Shown: one piece after another, positions 22,117 through 33,482 of the stretch
Position numbering within the stretch: position 1 is the first letter of the stretch
Layout of the letters: each line of letters opens with the position of its first letter
Position numbers and translations under genes: made by a program
Notes under the pieces: generated by a model
What the model was told of the DNA's origin: nothing
Database searches by the model: none
The model's input: only the letters and a program-made list of their open reading frames with translations
Source of the DNA: Aspidiotus rigidus
Lineage: Eukaryota > Arthropoda > Insecta > Hemiptera > Diaspididae
NCBI GenBank assembly: GCA_035079385.1
Contig: JAVHKY010000004.1
Location: 18,693,001 to 18,757,000 of the forward strand
Length of the DNA: 64,000 bases
Reading direction: 5' to 3'

Positions 22117-24447
22117 ATGTGACTCGTTACAAGAAAACCACTTCAAGCGAAGAGTTTATTTCAATTCATCAAAATCATCTTTCTTGGCCTCTTGTAGGAA
22201 TTTACTTGAGACAGGTCGTTGTGAGTAATCACAAGAAAACTTCTTCGAAAGTCTATAAAATATTTCGGAATATTTTCTATGTTTCGATATGATTTTGTTG
22301 AAACATTGCCTTTCTCCTGATCTATTTTTCGGACGCTTAGGGGGTTTTCTTGTGACAGGTCACTATAAGTATTGTTAAGATTTCCGCAAAATGAAGGAGG
22401 GGGATGTTATAATCGTTTGCAGATGCTTGACGACTTCTGAGGAAACCGACCTTAAGAGTTGAGATATTGCGAGAGGATTCTCGATTTAAACAGCGCTGTA
22501 AATCAATGAGTTTTGCAGCTAGGAGACTGTGGTGGTCTCTACAGATTCGTTACAGAATCAACTGATAATTTGATTCTTATCAGAAGTCGTCACATAGGTA
22601 CATCTTCAAGTCCATGAGATAGGAGCAAAGAGAGGACCCACAGACATGATATGGGCAACAAGGAAGCGAGATATTGATCTATACATCAATGGCTCAATCT
22701 TGCTCAGATTTGCATAGAGCTCAAGAAATATACAAACTAAAGCAAAGGAAGAAAGAAAAAAAGTATAAATATAACTTCGATTAAGAAGAAGAATGATGTC
22801 CGATTCCGCTTTGCGGTAGCGAAAATTCGTATCAAATGACCCGCTGTCTAGCGTGTGGCGAAAATTCGTATCGAATGACCCGCAGTCTGGCGTGCATTGA
22901 TAGCGCGTTGCTCATCATCGAAGGTGAATTGCAACCGACAGCACTTTTCTCCCAAACCTAACGTACACGTGAACCATATATACCTCATCGGCTTTAAATT
23001 TCAGTACACGCCGCATTTTAAAAGTGTCATATTTCGTCACGAGGCCGTCCTGAATTTCGTATAGCAAAAACGTGTGTGAATTACAACCGTCGAATTTTTT
23101 CTCCTTCGCATGCATACGAGCTCTTCAATTTTCGAAAAAAAAAAAAAAATACTAAGGCGGGAAAGCGATCGCGAATGGGTTCATATAATCATAAGTTATG
23201 TAATGCATATATAGTACAATCTATGTACCAGTTTTCCAAGCCATGTATATAAATATATATAAATGTTTTTTTTTTAAACCATCGTGCAACTGAATCTTAC
23301 AGTTGTCGTGCACTATCGGTACGTGTAAGATATTATCATTTTTTCTTTTAAAAATGATCTGTAATTTATTCGTACGCGATTAAGTGTTGACACATCTTCT
23401 TATAATATATACCGTGCTGGCAACTCGTTTTCGCATTCATATAAAGTACCTACACTGTTATAGATTGCGCGCGACTAAGTAACCAACTTGTTGTACTGTA
23501 CACCGGGGGTATATTTAAATATAGTCCGAGATCATTTTCAATGTACTTATTATAATGGATTTGAGATTACGAAAATCTCTTGAAAGCGAGATGATGTCTA
23601 GCCAGCAGATATAACAATAAGACCATCCAGTAGAATTACCCATCATGCGCTATTTCTATACACACAGTGCATGCCCTCGTTAATATAATAATGAAAAATT
23701 CAGCCGCTCGCCCATCATCGTCGTGTCCAATAGAAGAGAGGGAAACTTAAAAAATGAGACGGGGCAGACAAGTTCGCTCATCGCTCACGCATACTAGATC
23801 CCAGCACATACAATCAATTAACCATTATTATTGATATTAATAGTACAGTAAAAAGAATCAAACCAGTACCGAGTACGTAATTGTAAGTTGAAACCGCGCG
23901 CCCCTCGCTCCCCTACTACAACACAAAGAGGAATACGTGTGTTTAATATTACGAGTATTGCCGCTAATAAAATAACATTAACACTAACAGTAACCCGTGA
24001 CAATGTCTATAAAATAAGTATTAATAATGAAGAATGAGTTATGACTTAATAAAAATCGTACGGCGATGATGAATTAACGCGGACCCCGAGGAGAGTTACC
24101 AACGTTCAATATTATAATGTATATAAAGTATGGGTAGATAAAATGTGTACGACGACCGGCGGCGGCGGCGACGACGACGGCGAATGGATCGTCGTCGCGC
24201 CGCCCAACTAATGACTACGTTTCGGCAATCGCGTGTACACGAAGAGTACAAAATGCTGATGATTGTTGGTATAAAAATGCAATACCGTTCCGTGGACCGT
24301 AAAAATAAATACGAAAAATCTATTTACGATGGAATTTTTCAAGGCAGAGCAGCGTCTAGTCTTGCTCACATGCTAAATTTAGGTACCGATTCAACCAAAT
24401 CACGAAACGCATCGTCATTTTTCAACGAACGAAAAACGTCGAGTTAC
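22117..24447. other. Unique-looking intron next to alternative exon B
   Basis: There is little repeat content compared with neighbours. A duplicated 44-bp stretch near 22815-22895 carries CGAAAATTCGTATC(A/G)AATGACC twice. A 66-codon minus-strand ORF at 22915-23115 has no known domain. Relative freedom from transposons beside an alternative exon could reflect splicing-control sequence, but that is only inference. Confidence 0.4.
24150..24186. repeat. CGG/CGA triplet tract near alternative exon B
   Basis: CCGGCGGCGGCGG is followed by CGACGACGACGG, one of the few GC-rich stretches in the window. It lies in the intron about 265 nt downstream of exon B's splice donor in transcript direction. Confidence 0.8.
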
Positions 24448-24560
24448 CTGGTCCCCCGCCCCAATGTCGAGTTCCTCGCGGTCAGTATGAACACCCTGCG
24501 CTATATTATCCGATTGTCTATCCATAGCGATCAACACAGTGCACGTTTTATGATCCAAAC
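24448..24560 (-). CDS. Sam-S: S-adenosylmethionine synthetase, alternative exon B (active-site loop)
   Basis: This 113-nt exon encodes 37 residues that begin [13 protein letters not shown] and end DIGAGDQ. The acceptor is tgtttag before GTTTGG and the donor is gtaact after GACCAG. It opens in phase to complete the Gly codon begun by exon 59849-59971 and closes on a codon boundary. It holds the RQS segment (the family's methionine-site Gln), the IAQGVH piece of the mobile loop over the active site, and GAGDQ. GAGDQ begins PROSITE signature 1, which exon 13869-14012 completes with GLMFGY. Exon 14776-14888 encodes the same region with 22 of 37 residues identical, equal length and equal phase. 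The two are therefore mutually exclusive alternatives. Version B keeps the IAQGVHxDR pattern seen in vertebrate enzymes. A CCG/TCG triplet tract lies in the intron about 265 nt past the donor. Confidence 0.92.
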
Positions 24561-25027
24561 CTAAACAGTATTTCGTACAACACTATATAATATCGCTACT
24601 ACGTACGTCAAGTAGTAAAAATCGTATGTAGGAATGTATTTTGAACACGTTACAACGAGTTCATGCACTCGCTGTCGGACATCAATTTCGCAAATTACGC
24701 TGATGACAGGCGGAAGCAACATTTTTCAAATATCGCCGGATCTTTCACACTCGACACCGCAAACACGCAGTTAACCACCCTCCGTTTCCCTGGTAGATCT
24801 GTACTTGTAAGTTGGCAAGCTTACGTTCGAATCGTGAAGATGATGCACTCATCACCTTTCAATTTCCTTTCAACCTAGATCTCAAATGGTCGGCAACATC
24901 AACAACCTTTGAAGTCACAGACCGCCCCGTGATCGGCCGATTACACTACTGAACAGCTATCAAGATTCTATTACGTGATTCTTGGATACTTTTCAACGCT
25001 GAGCACGAATCCGTTGTCTGTTTTTTG
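24561..25027. other. Intron upstream of exon B
   Basis: No gene or clear repeat was recognised here before the 25.0-kb palindromic element. Confidence 0.4.
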
Positions 25028-25206
25028 CTAGCACGTCACAATTTTTAGTAATCACGATTAAAGTTCTCGTTTACTTGCCGCGCGTCGTCGCGAAACACAT
25101 CGACGATAGCAGCGTCGCTATTGAAAACATTCGTTACGTTCCGCGACAGCGCGCGGCAAGTAAACGAGAACTTTAATCGTGATTACTAAAAATTGTGACG
25201 TGCTAG
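25028..25206. repeat. Left 179-bp palindrome
   Basis: Perfect 57-nt arms start CTAGCACGTCACAATTTT and run to TTGCCGCGCG, separated by a 65-nt spacer with further inverted words (TCGTCGCG). It would form a very stable hairpin. Its spacer reads in the same direction as that of the copy at 28472-28650. Confidence 0.95.
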
Positions 25207-26000
25207 TAGTCCAGGCATTTAGGTTTATACCGTGCAAAAATTCAGGAAGTTTTGATTTTTGGTATGGTGGTTCAAAATGCTCCCCTAAGTAACATATCAA
25301 AAGTCTACTGCGTTAGGGGGTGAGCCGGAGCCACAGGGGGGGCCACAAAGTTGATTAGGGGTCATAAGGTCGTTTAATGATTGAGATATCTCGCAGAATA
25401 TTTATGATACAACAAAAATACCTCGGACAAAAAATATTCCTTGAGAAATTCTACATAAATCATGTTCTATACATTTTTTTTATTGAACGCAAAGTTTTGT
25501 CACAAAAGCGTTGAAAAGAAAAATATAACTCGAGAGTTACGCCTGTTGCTCCATGCTAGCTGTACATATATGGACGTTGCGCGGTTTTTCCGTTTTATTT
25601 CCCACGAATAGTAATTGATAACGCCGAAATGCTTCTAAAACTTTACAAAACAACTCTCCTACACACTTCTTTTGTAAAATTGTTCAAAATATTCTGAGGG
25701 GACTTGGAAAAAAGAAACCAACAAAGAAGGAATTTTTGAAAAAGTAATGTGTGGAAAAGTTGAGGAAGTTCTGCTACTTTATATATATTTATTAATGAAT
25801 TAATACTTTACTATTAAAGCGCACAATATTTCATTTTTCTCCCAATGTCTCGGTTAAACAACCATCTATAGGGAGACACAAGTAACCTAACAAATACTCA
25901 TGAGAAGAGAGAGCATACAGAGAAAATGAACACGAAATAAAACACGATAAAGTTGGACAAAAATGGTTCATGTTACCTATCATACAAGTATTTCTTCGAA

Positions 26001-26250
26001 TGTCACGCGTTTTATGAAGAGGATCCGCTTTGCGCAAAATTGAATTTTACAGGAGAGGCCAAAATAGGTCAAAAAAACTTGCTCTCGCGAAATTTGAAAA
26101 ATTGATGGAAAATATTAGTATACACCCTCCCGTACTTTTTGAGCAAAAAACTGTCGCATCCGCATGTAGCGCGGCGCACGGCATGATTTAGAATTAAATA
26201 TAGGTATTTGATTTTGCGCAATGCGGATCCTTTTCATGAATCGCGTCACA
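26001..26250. repeat. 40-bp inverted repeats abutting the Penelope-like stop codon
   Basis: The left arm 26001-26040 contains GGATCCGCTTTGCGCAAAAT. The right arm 26211-26250 is its reverse complement with about six changes. The right edge abuts the 3' end of the Penelope-like reading frame. It may be a MITE or part of the element's own 3' region. Confidence 0.75.
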
Positions 26251-26252
26251 TA

Positions 26253-27600
26253 TTATGGTGACGACGAGTAAATTTTCTCGATCAATGGATCATCAGGAAA
26301 ATACCTGTTTACGAGCTGATAATTAGGTAGATGTTTATGGCGAACAATTTCTATAGTCTCCAATGCTTTTCTTTTTTTATAATCATTCTCATTATGAAGG
26401 GACTTCGTTCCCTCCTGTGTGCCCGACTTCGATAAGGTGGGTTGCAAAAGCTGACTTTTGAGGTTGGCTCTTAACCTACGCTTCCACGTGTTCGTTAATC
26501 CTCTCTTTCAAGGCACGCCCTGTCTTACCCACGTATACTGCTGAGCAATCACGCCATTCAAGCCTATTTACACCGCTCAAATTTGTTTTCGGTATCGGCT
26601 CCTTATTTCTGCCGAATAACTTCATAAGTGTGGTAGAAGAATAGTAGGCTGGTTGAAGTTTTACTATTTTTATGATGTGGCTCATTCGGATGTGAGCTTC
26701 CCCAGGTCTTACGCCTAGATTGGTTCCGTTGCAAAGACGTGGTCTTGTCTAAAAAATGTCTTGTCATTTTCCTCCGGACCATAGCATCAATGTCCACGTT
26801 GATTTCGTTAACTGAGGCCAAATATTTAATTCTGCTGAGCTCTTCATTAAGAGTCTGTTGGGTGAGGGGGACAGTAATCAAACGGTGGATGTAACTGTTG
26901 AACGTTGCGGTTTTATACCTTTAAGGACACTGTGAAGATCCGTGTATTGTCATGTCGGTGAAGGTGGCTTTCCGATAGATCCCAAACTCGTAAGTCCCAT
27001 CTCTGATTGAAATTGTCAAGTCTAGGAAATGGATACTATTCCCGCCGATTTCAATTGTGAAATTTATAGAAGGGTACTGGGAGTTGAGAAGTTGGAGGAA
27101 GTCATCAAGCAAGTCCATCGGGCCGTTCTATACGCAAAGCACGTCTTCCACATACCGCTTCCAAAGTGTTACGTAATGAATGAGTTCATTGTTGGAGTTG
27201 AACAGTTGTTCCTCGAACAACGACATAAACACCTCCGATACCAAAGATCCCAAAGGTGAACCAATCGGGATTCCTATATCTTCCGGAAAGATGAAGATCT
27301 TCCCATTGAACTGGCATATATTTGGTGAAAGGCATTCATCCAATAGAACAAAAAACTCAGAGCAGAATTCTCATTCATCAACTCCTTCATACGTTGAACC
27401 GCCGCCATAAGGGGGATGAATGGAAACAATCCCATAACATCAAAAGAGACGATAACCGAGTTCAGAGGAGGGGATGTCTCCTTGATACTAGTGTTAATTC
27501 ATTAATTGATATGTGCTGTAACGACATAGAAATTCGAATAAAAACAACTTTGGATATAGGTAGTTATTCAGAATACTGTGAGTGATATACCAAAAATCTA
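26253..27600 (-). pseudogene. Penelope-like reverse transcriptase with GIY-YIG endonuclease, broken
   Basis: In transcript order and in shifting frames: SFDVMGLFPFIP (RT motif A, about 27455), IPIGSPLGSLVSEVFM (motif B, about 27265), WKRYVEDVLCV (motif C, about 27145), HFLDLTIS and FGIYRKATFTD. A linker follows, then a GIY-YIG domain with CSAVYVGKTGRALKERINEH (about 26500). A C-terminal piece ends YFPDDPLIEKIYSSSP at 26253. Motif C reads YVED where the family has YVDD. Several frameshifts, and no N-terminal region recognisable before motif A, make it inactive. It encodes the retrotransposition machinery of the 25.0-28.65 kb element, or a nested copy. Confidence 0.85.
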
Positions 27601-27614
27601 CAAAAACAAGGTTA

Positions 27615-28133
27615 TTAAGTTTTGACAAAATTTAAGTTCAAAGATAAGAATAATACAAAAGTATCAAGTTTAGAGAATCTTATTACTGTCGACAGCCAGC
27701 AATTAGTGAACAATAAGCGCTTACTACGGTAGCATGCACTACAGCATCGAATTTTTGAAAAGATAAAAGAGAATAAGTTGTAGCTTGTGATTTTGTGAAA
27801 TTTTCTTTCATTAAGGGTCAACTCAAATTTCTCATGATACTGGCAATTTACATGTTCATTCTGCGTTTTTGTTTGACAATGTCGAGAGGTAGGCTCTGTT
27901 GGCCTATTAGTTAAAGACGGCTGTGCACATAATGAAGTTTTTTTCTCCTTGTAACCTCTCACAGTTTTCTGAACAGTTTTACAGAAAAAGGACATAGGGA
28001 AGTTGTTTTGTAAAATTTTATAACGAGTAATTCTTATAAGAGGTATTTTTGCGCTCCCTTCACTATTTATTGAGACAAACAAAATAGAAAAACCGCACGG
28101 AACATTGATATGCATGTAGCATGTACGGAGCAA
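27615..28133 (-). other. Unassigned 172-codon ORF upstream of the Penelope-like RT
   Basis: This is the longest open frame in the window outside the LINE. It runs toward the RT and partly lies in the inverted arm (27948-28133). It contains cysteine pairs (FSKIRCCSACYRSK) and no domain I know. It could be a degenerate N-terminal segment of the element or chance in A/T-rich sequence. The overlap with the repeat arm argues against a host gene. Confidence 0.25.
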
Positions 28134-28471
28134 TGGGTATAATTAACAGCTATATTTTTCTTTTCCAACACTTTTACGGCAGAATGGTGCATTTTTTGGA
28201 AAAAATCTATGGAACATTATTGATGCAAAATTACTCGAGAAATATTTTTATCTGAGGTATTTTTGTTGTATCATCAATATTTTGCGAGATATCCCAATCA
28301 TTAGACGACATTATGACTCCTAATCAACTTTGCGGGCCCCCTGTGGCTCCGGCTCACCCCCTAACGCAGTAGACTTTTGATATGTTACTTAGGGGAGCAT
28401 TTTGAACCACCATACCAAAAATCAAAACTTCCTGAATTTTTGCACGGTATAAACCTGAAATGCCTGGACTA

Positions 28472-28650
28472 CTAGCACGTCACAATTTTTAGTAATCACG
28501 ATCAAAGTTCTCGTTTACTTGCCGCGCGTCGTCGCGAAACACATCGACGATAGCAGCGTCGCTATTGAAAACATTCGTTACGTTCCGCGACAGCGCGCGG
28601 CAAGTAAACGAGAACTTTAATCGTGATTACTAAAAATTGTGACGTGCTAG
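28472..28650. repeat. Right 179-bp palindrome
   Basis: It is the same length as the left copy and almost identical in sequence, with a single A-to-C type difference seen in the arm (ATCACGATCAAAG against ATCACGATTAAAG). The spacer orientation is direct relative to the left copy, although the adjoining inner arms are inverted. Confidence 0.95.
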
Positions 28651-31600
28651 CAAAAAACGGACTTTCCTTGACTTCCAAAAAAAGTGGCTAATTTACACGT
28701 CATGAGTGCCATTCGAAAGTTCGTGAATTACGTGAGCAGAGAAGAAGAGGGGGGGGGGGGGGAGGAAAAGTTTTCGGTCGGACCATCGGAGAGAAAATTC
28801 AAAGGACTTTTAGCATTTTATGGGCTTACATGATTAGGAATACTCGTGGAGAAACCAGCACGATTTTTTGTCACTTTGATGAAGTCATCAGGGACCTTGA
28901 TCTCTTTAGGGACTTGGAAAAATTTCTACCTTCCTACCTTTTTACTAGACTGTACTACGCCAGATACTGAGCTATAATTTTGACCTTCGCCACTTACATT
29001 ACATCAGGCTTTAAATTTAGGATACTAGGCTATATGAAGCCTGATACAAAGTATACTAGGGACTTATTATACTAGGCTGCATTCTCGGGTTTTGGAAACA
29101 ATTCGACCTCTGCTACTTTTCAAGTTAACCTCTAATGTACGACTAAATAAGGCTCAACTGGTCCAACTAGTAACAAGGGCCAAAAAGAGAGAGTAGGCCC
29201 ACTCAGCCTAACATACAGTAACTGGTTAGCCTAACATACAGAATACTAGATTTATACTTGGAGAGAACCCTTACTATGATGTCATCATGGCCAAGATGGA
29301 TGTATCAAGAGTTAATCTAATAGGTAGAATAGATTCAATGTGATCAATAAAATCGATATTTCTTACATTGAAGCGTGTGGGAAGCAAGCATACAAAAATG
29401 CTACACGACATATACGAGTCTCTGGAGGAGACTTGTTAGCTTCTGCGCTATTTCCTTACAGGTAATCCTCTTCTGGAGTGCGCTTGATAACAGGGGTGAT
29501 CTTAGAAAGAAAAAAACAAAAAGAAAACGTAACACTGGGAAGCTTCATAAATTTCAACCAGAGCTGTGGTCAGGTAGGGTTTATCGGTGGTGGAATTAGT
29601 GTTTCCCCTTAAGGTAAGCTCGAGATCAATTTTCGTTGAAATTACCAACTTCATTACTAGTACGACGCATAAACGATTTTCCAACTTCGCATCTCATTAC
29701 TCACTGGTCATGGGCACCAACACTCAGAAGAAAGTTGAGTGATTGGATATTTTTGTAAAATTTGAAGCCAATCAGCTGTGATCAACGAACATAACCTCAT
29801 TAAATTGTAAAGTCACTGTCCTTCGAGTCCAACTTTCCTTCCTAGTTTCTCATAAATAAAAATTCTAAAGGCCGAAACACAATATTATAATATATTCATC
29901 AGTTTCTCATTGTGCTTCATTATGCATTTTAAAGAATAAGAATTTTCAAATTCCCAAGGTCAATAGACGCATTAAGTGGTACACAAGTGGGCCAGATGAA
30001 AAAACCTACAAAATAGGATCGCGTTTCTAATGCTAATTTTCAACACGATATATTATAAATTTTTCGGTCGTATCGAGTAACGCTTTCATTTTTTTTACTT
30101 TAGCTCATTTGCAACAAAATTTATAGATTTATCAGCTGTTTTAACGGTCCTATTCTGAGTCACGCCTTACGAAGGCATCTACCACCACCCCCGGTCTCGA
30201 CCATTCTGCACACTCCCATTTCCAGTTTTTTTTTTTTTTTTTTTTTGCTTTCTCGATCAAATTGTAGCAATTCTCGCATCATTTACATACGTCGCGAATG
30301 CACGAAAGTGCGCTAATTAGGCATAATATTTATTAATTTTTACGAATCGTAATATCAACTTCATATTGGTCGAAAGTTCGAGCTGTATCGTGGAAGCTCA
30401 TAAGTATATGGCGCAAGTCGCTGGAATTATCGTGTACGTAAATACCGAACAGCTTCTCGCAAGGTATTGGTGACGTCATTGGCGAACATTAAAAATAAAA
30501 TAAAAATGACCATCGCAACAGCGCGTATTTTATTTTTACCGAAAGGGAATTTACAGCTGAATAAATCACCGTCGTCATCGTGAACACGTTCGCTCGACTC
30601 GTTGCAATTTCACCACGCTGTTACATTCGCAGGGGGGCAGCACATAGCGAAAAACCCACCCATTCAAACTCGTATGCTTCTTTTATACATCACTCCTCTT
30701 GAGACTCTCGATTATCGGTAAAACCGTTTCGAAGAAGGAGAAGAAAAAAAAAAAAAAAGAGTTAAATACGAGTTAACGATCTTCACTTCGATAGAGTTTT
30801 TAATTACCCGAATCATCTTGAGTAAAATACGATCGCACTTTGACGTATACTCGTTCGACTCATTATACGTATAAAATGGCAAGTATTATTCGACACAAAC
30901 TAGAGGTTATCAACACGCATCCCTCTCTTCGGCAAAAGAAAAGCGTTCGTCATAATTTTCGTATAAGAAACGTTCACTCTGTACGAGATGAATGAATTCA
31001 ATAAAAGAAGAAAAATTTAGTCGACCAAAAATCACGCGAGAGAGAAAAAAAAAAAAAGAACAGAAAAAATTAATACAGTACTACAAAAATTTCTCATCAT
31101 ATGTACGTTAATTACGAGATTTTTTTAATAATATATTCACGTTCCTAATTACACCCAAAGTTCACGTCACGCTCGGTTTGTTCACCTCTGACTCATTTTT
31201 CAAGTTTGAAATGAATGGTTTTTTGCATAGTACGCATATAACTGTACTATAATAGTACAGCACTCAGTACATTGCAATCTGTACGAATACATTGTCTCGT
31301 GTACGTGAAGATCGTTTGACAGCGAGAAATTTTTTTTGCACCACGTCACTATAATACAGAACGGTTTCAACGAAATACTTCGTCGGATGAAAGAATTCTA
31401 GTACGGCGTCCAATTTTGACCTGTCAAGACAGAACGTTCAGATTTTGGAAGTGTTCGAGTGCCAGGGCAACTCCAAGATCCATCTGCTGGAGTATCTCAT
31501 AAGATCATTCAACATGACAAGTCGATCATCGAGAACTGGTATCATAATTTAGGAAATTTCCAGAACATAGGGACTACGACAGTAGGTGGCCCTCGAGACG

Positions 31601-32089
31601 TTCTCGCCTCATCCAATGGGGGGCAATATTTCATTGGGCGTGAACGCGAGCCGCCTTATTTCGTAGCTGGTGGAACATTCTACAGTCATTACCATTGGTG
31701 TAATAGGCCCGCTCTTGAAAAACTCGTATAACCGATTGCAAAAATTATCAAAACTCGACTGGATCCATAGTAGCTTCTTCACGTTCTACATATTTCGCAA
31801 CATCAAACTCAACTTCTCGACCGCGAACTTTCTGTGATTTCTGATGATATTTCCAGGCACTTGATTTCAAAAAACGTCTTCTTCGAATTTTCTCGATATT
31901 TTTGGAAGGAGAGGAAAAAGAGCGCGCAAGAAATCGGTCTCTCAGCCACAACACAAAATATCTGTTCATGCGAATTAAAATTCATAGATCCGACAATTTC
32001 TTTTTCACTCAATCTCGTGTCCTTTAGCGCAAACAGAAAAGCACACGACTTTTCACCTCTAACGCCACTCCAACTTATTCTTTAAATAG
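28651..32089. other. Intron, mostly unique
   Basis: It has a G tract at about 28750-28765 and a short block near 28960-29260 resembling the 4.3/56.1-kb dispersed repeat (TATACTAGGC words). A T tract occurs near 30226-30246. No coding sequence was recognised. Confidence 0.4.
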
Positions 32090-32700
32090 TTCTCTCAATA
32101 AGAATTACCCATCCTCGCTATCTCTCGCCCCTCTACTCGTAATTCGTTCTTGGTCATCTTCTTATCCCCAGCCACTACTCTCTTCATTCTCTTATAAATT
32201 GTGTTCATGTGGGCTCTAATCGCTTACCTTCTACGCTTACTCTATTTTCATATTCTTCATGTGAGTACCTGGCCACACGACCATCCCAAGGAACGAAAAA
32301 ATTGACAAAGCAACCAAACAGGCAACCAATCACTCATCAGCAAGCTCTCCAAAGACATTAACAAAATACATTATCCATGACTGATCCTTCATTGGTGTAA
32401 CCTCAAATCTAATTCCAAATTAAAAATCTCCCTATCCCCTAAAACTCCTCGAATTAAATCACTCCCCCACAGAATCAGTCACTCTAGACTCACACACATC
32501 CATCTCATCACTCATTTTATGTCTCGATCATTATCTCATTGCAATTTTGATCCACACCGAATATTCAATATATCTTTTCTTGCCGCAAATCAGCCTCGCA
32601 CACAATCATAATAATATAGAAGCACAATCAGAAGAACCTCCAGCTTTCCTCAAAATCTTTTCATTCCTCTAACTATCAAATTCCCTCTCCCGCTTCTGAA
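32090..32700 (+). pseudogene. LINE remnant, end of RNase H and C-terminal region
   Basis: VPGHTTIPRNEKIDKATKQ near 32266 corresponds to the RNase H C-terminal pattern xPGHxxxxxNExxDxxAK. RISHSRLTHIHLITHF near 32470 parallels the RIGHTRLTHTHLL of the 38-kb LINE. Stops interrupt both. Confidence 0.6.
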
Positions 32701-32806
32701 TGCTTATAGACCTGATGACAGGCTTTTAGTTAGTAGCTGAAAAAAAAAAATAAAAACTCACGGGTTCTTTAACGGAGTTGAACGAGTAGGTGGAGGGGAC
32801 CTGTTT

Positions 32807-33065
32807 CAGGGTTGCCACTTCTTTCTGAAGATGAAATTCCCTGACTTTATCAGATTTCTCCAGATCACAATTTCCACTGAAAAGGGGAAAAAGAAGAAAA
32901 AAAAAAAAAAAAGCTCACCAAGAAAAAGAAAGTACGAGTAGAAAAAAATTTTCAGCTTCAACTTTTTTTGACATATTGGGAAAAATTCCCCGACTTTTCC
33001 ATGATTAATAAAATTACCCTGACTTTCCCTGCATTTTCCCAGATTTCCAGAAAGTGGCAACCCGG
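32807..33065. mobile_element. Inverted-repeat element, CAGGGT family, with 5-bp target duplication
   Basis: The left end is CAGGGTTGCCAC and the right end is GTGGCAACCCGG. TGTTT flanks both sides (32802-32806 and 33066-33070). Removing it restores the CCTGTTTTA block of the host element. The interior carries CCCTGACTTT words and a purine-rich run. Confidence 0.85.
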
Positions 33066-33482
33066 TGTTTTACAGGGCAAGTGAAATTCAAAAAATGTAG
33101 ATTGTGACGTCACAAGGCTGACCCATGACGTCGTCAAACTGTGACGCCACAGACCCGGACTTCAGCTCTATATATAATAGGAGGGGAACTTGGGAAAAAG
33201 AAAAAAAAAACTGATCGTGACGTTATCAGATTATGACGTAACAAGTCTGGTATATGACGTCATTAAACTGTGACGTCACAGGCCATGCCCTTAAGCTATA
33301 TATGATAGGAGGGGGACTTTAAAGAAAAACTCATCTATGACATTATCAGATTATGACGTCACAAGGCTGACCTATGACGTCATCAAATCGCGAAAACAGA
33401 TCTAAGGTGTCATCAGATTGTGATGTCACAATGCTGACCTATGACGGCATCAAATTGTGACGTCACATACCCTGCCCTCAAG

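Larger units (their letters stand above)
25028..28650 (-). mobile_element. Penelope-like element between long inverted arms with palindromic tips
   Basis: From outside in: a 179-bp palindrome at each end (25028-25206 and 28472-28650), then inverted arms of about 510-520 bp (25207-25712 against 27948-28471). The arms are near-identical close to the palindromes and more diverged inward. A central region holds Penelope-like coding sequence on the minus strand (26253-27600). The bases just outside, GTTTTTTGCTAG and CTAGCAAAAAAC, are also mirror images. Penelope-like elements are known to have terminal repeats in direct or inverted orientation. A nested insertion in another inverted-repeat element remains possible. 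Confidence 0.65.

Noticed and set aside
22915..23115. 66-codon minus-strand ORF as an extra SAM synthetase exon
   Set aside because: No similarity to any part of the enzyme, and all needed segments are accounted for by other exons.
24145..24564. 139-codon plus-strand ORF
   Set aside because: It is the antisense shadow of exon B and of the CGG/CGA triplet tract.
25028..28650. Hammerhead ribozyme in the Penelope-like terminal repeats
   Set aside because: I looked for CTGATGA with a following GAAA and matching stems. The hits in the window (for example near 32712 and 54848) lack proper stems or the GAAA core, and none lies in the arms.
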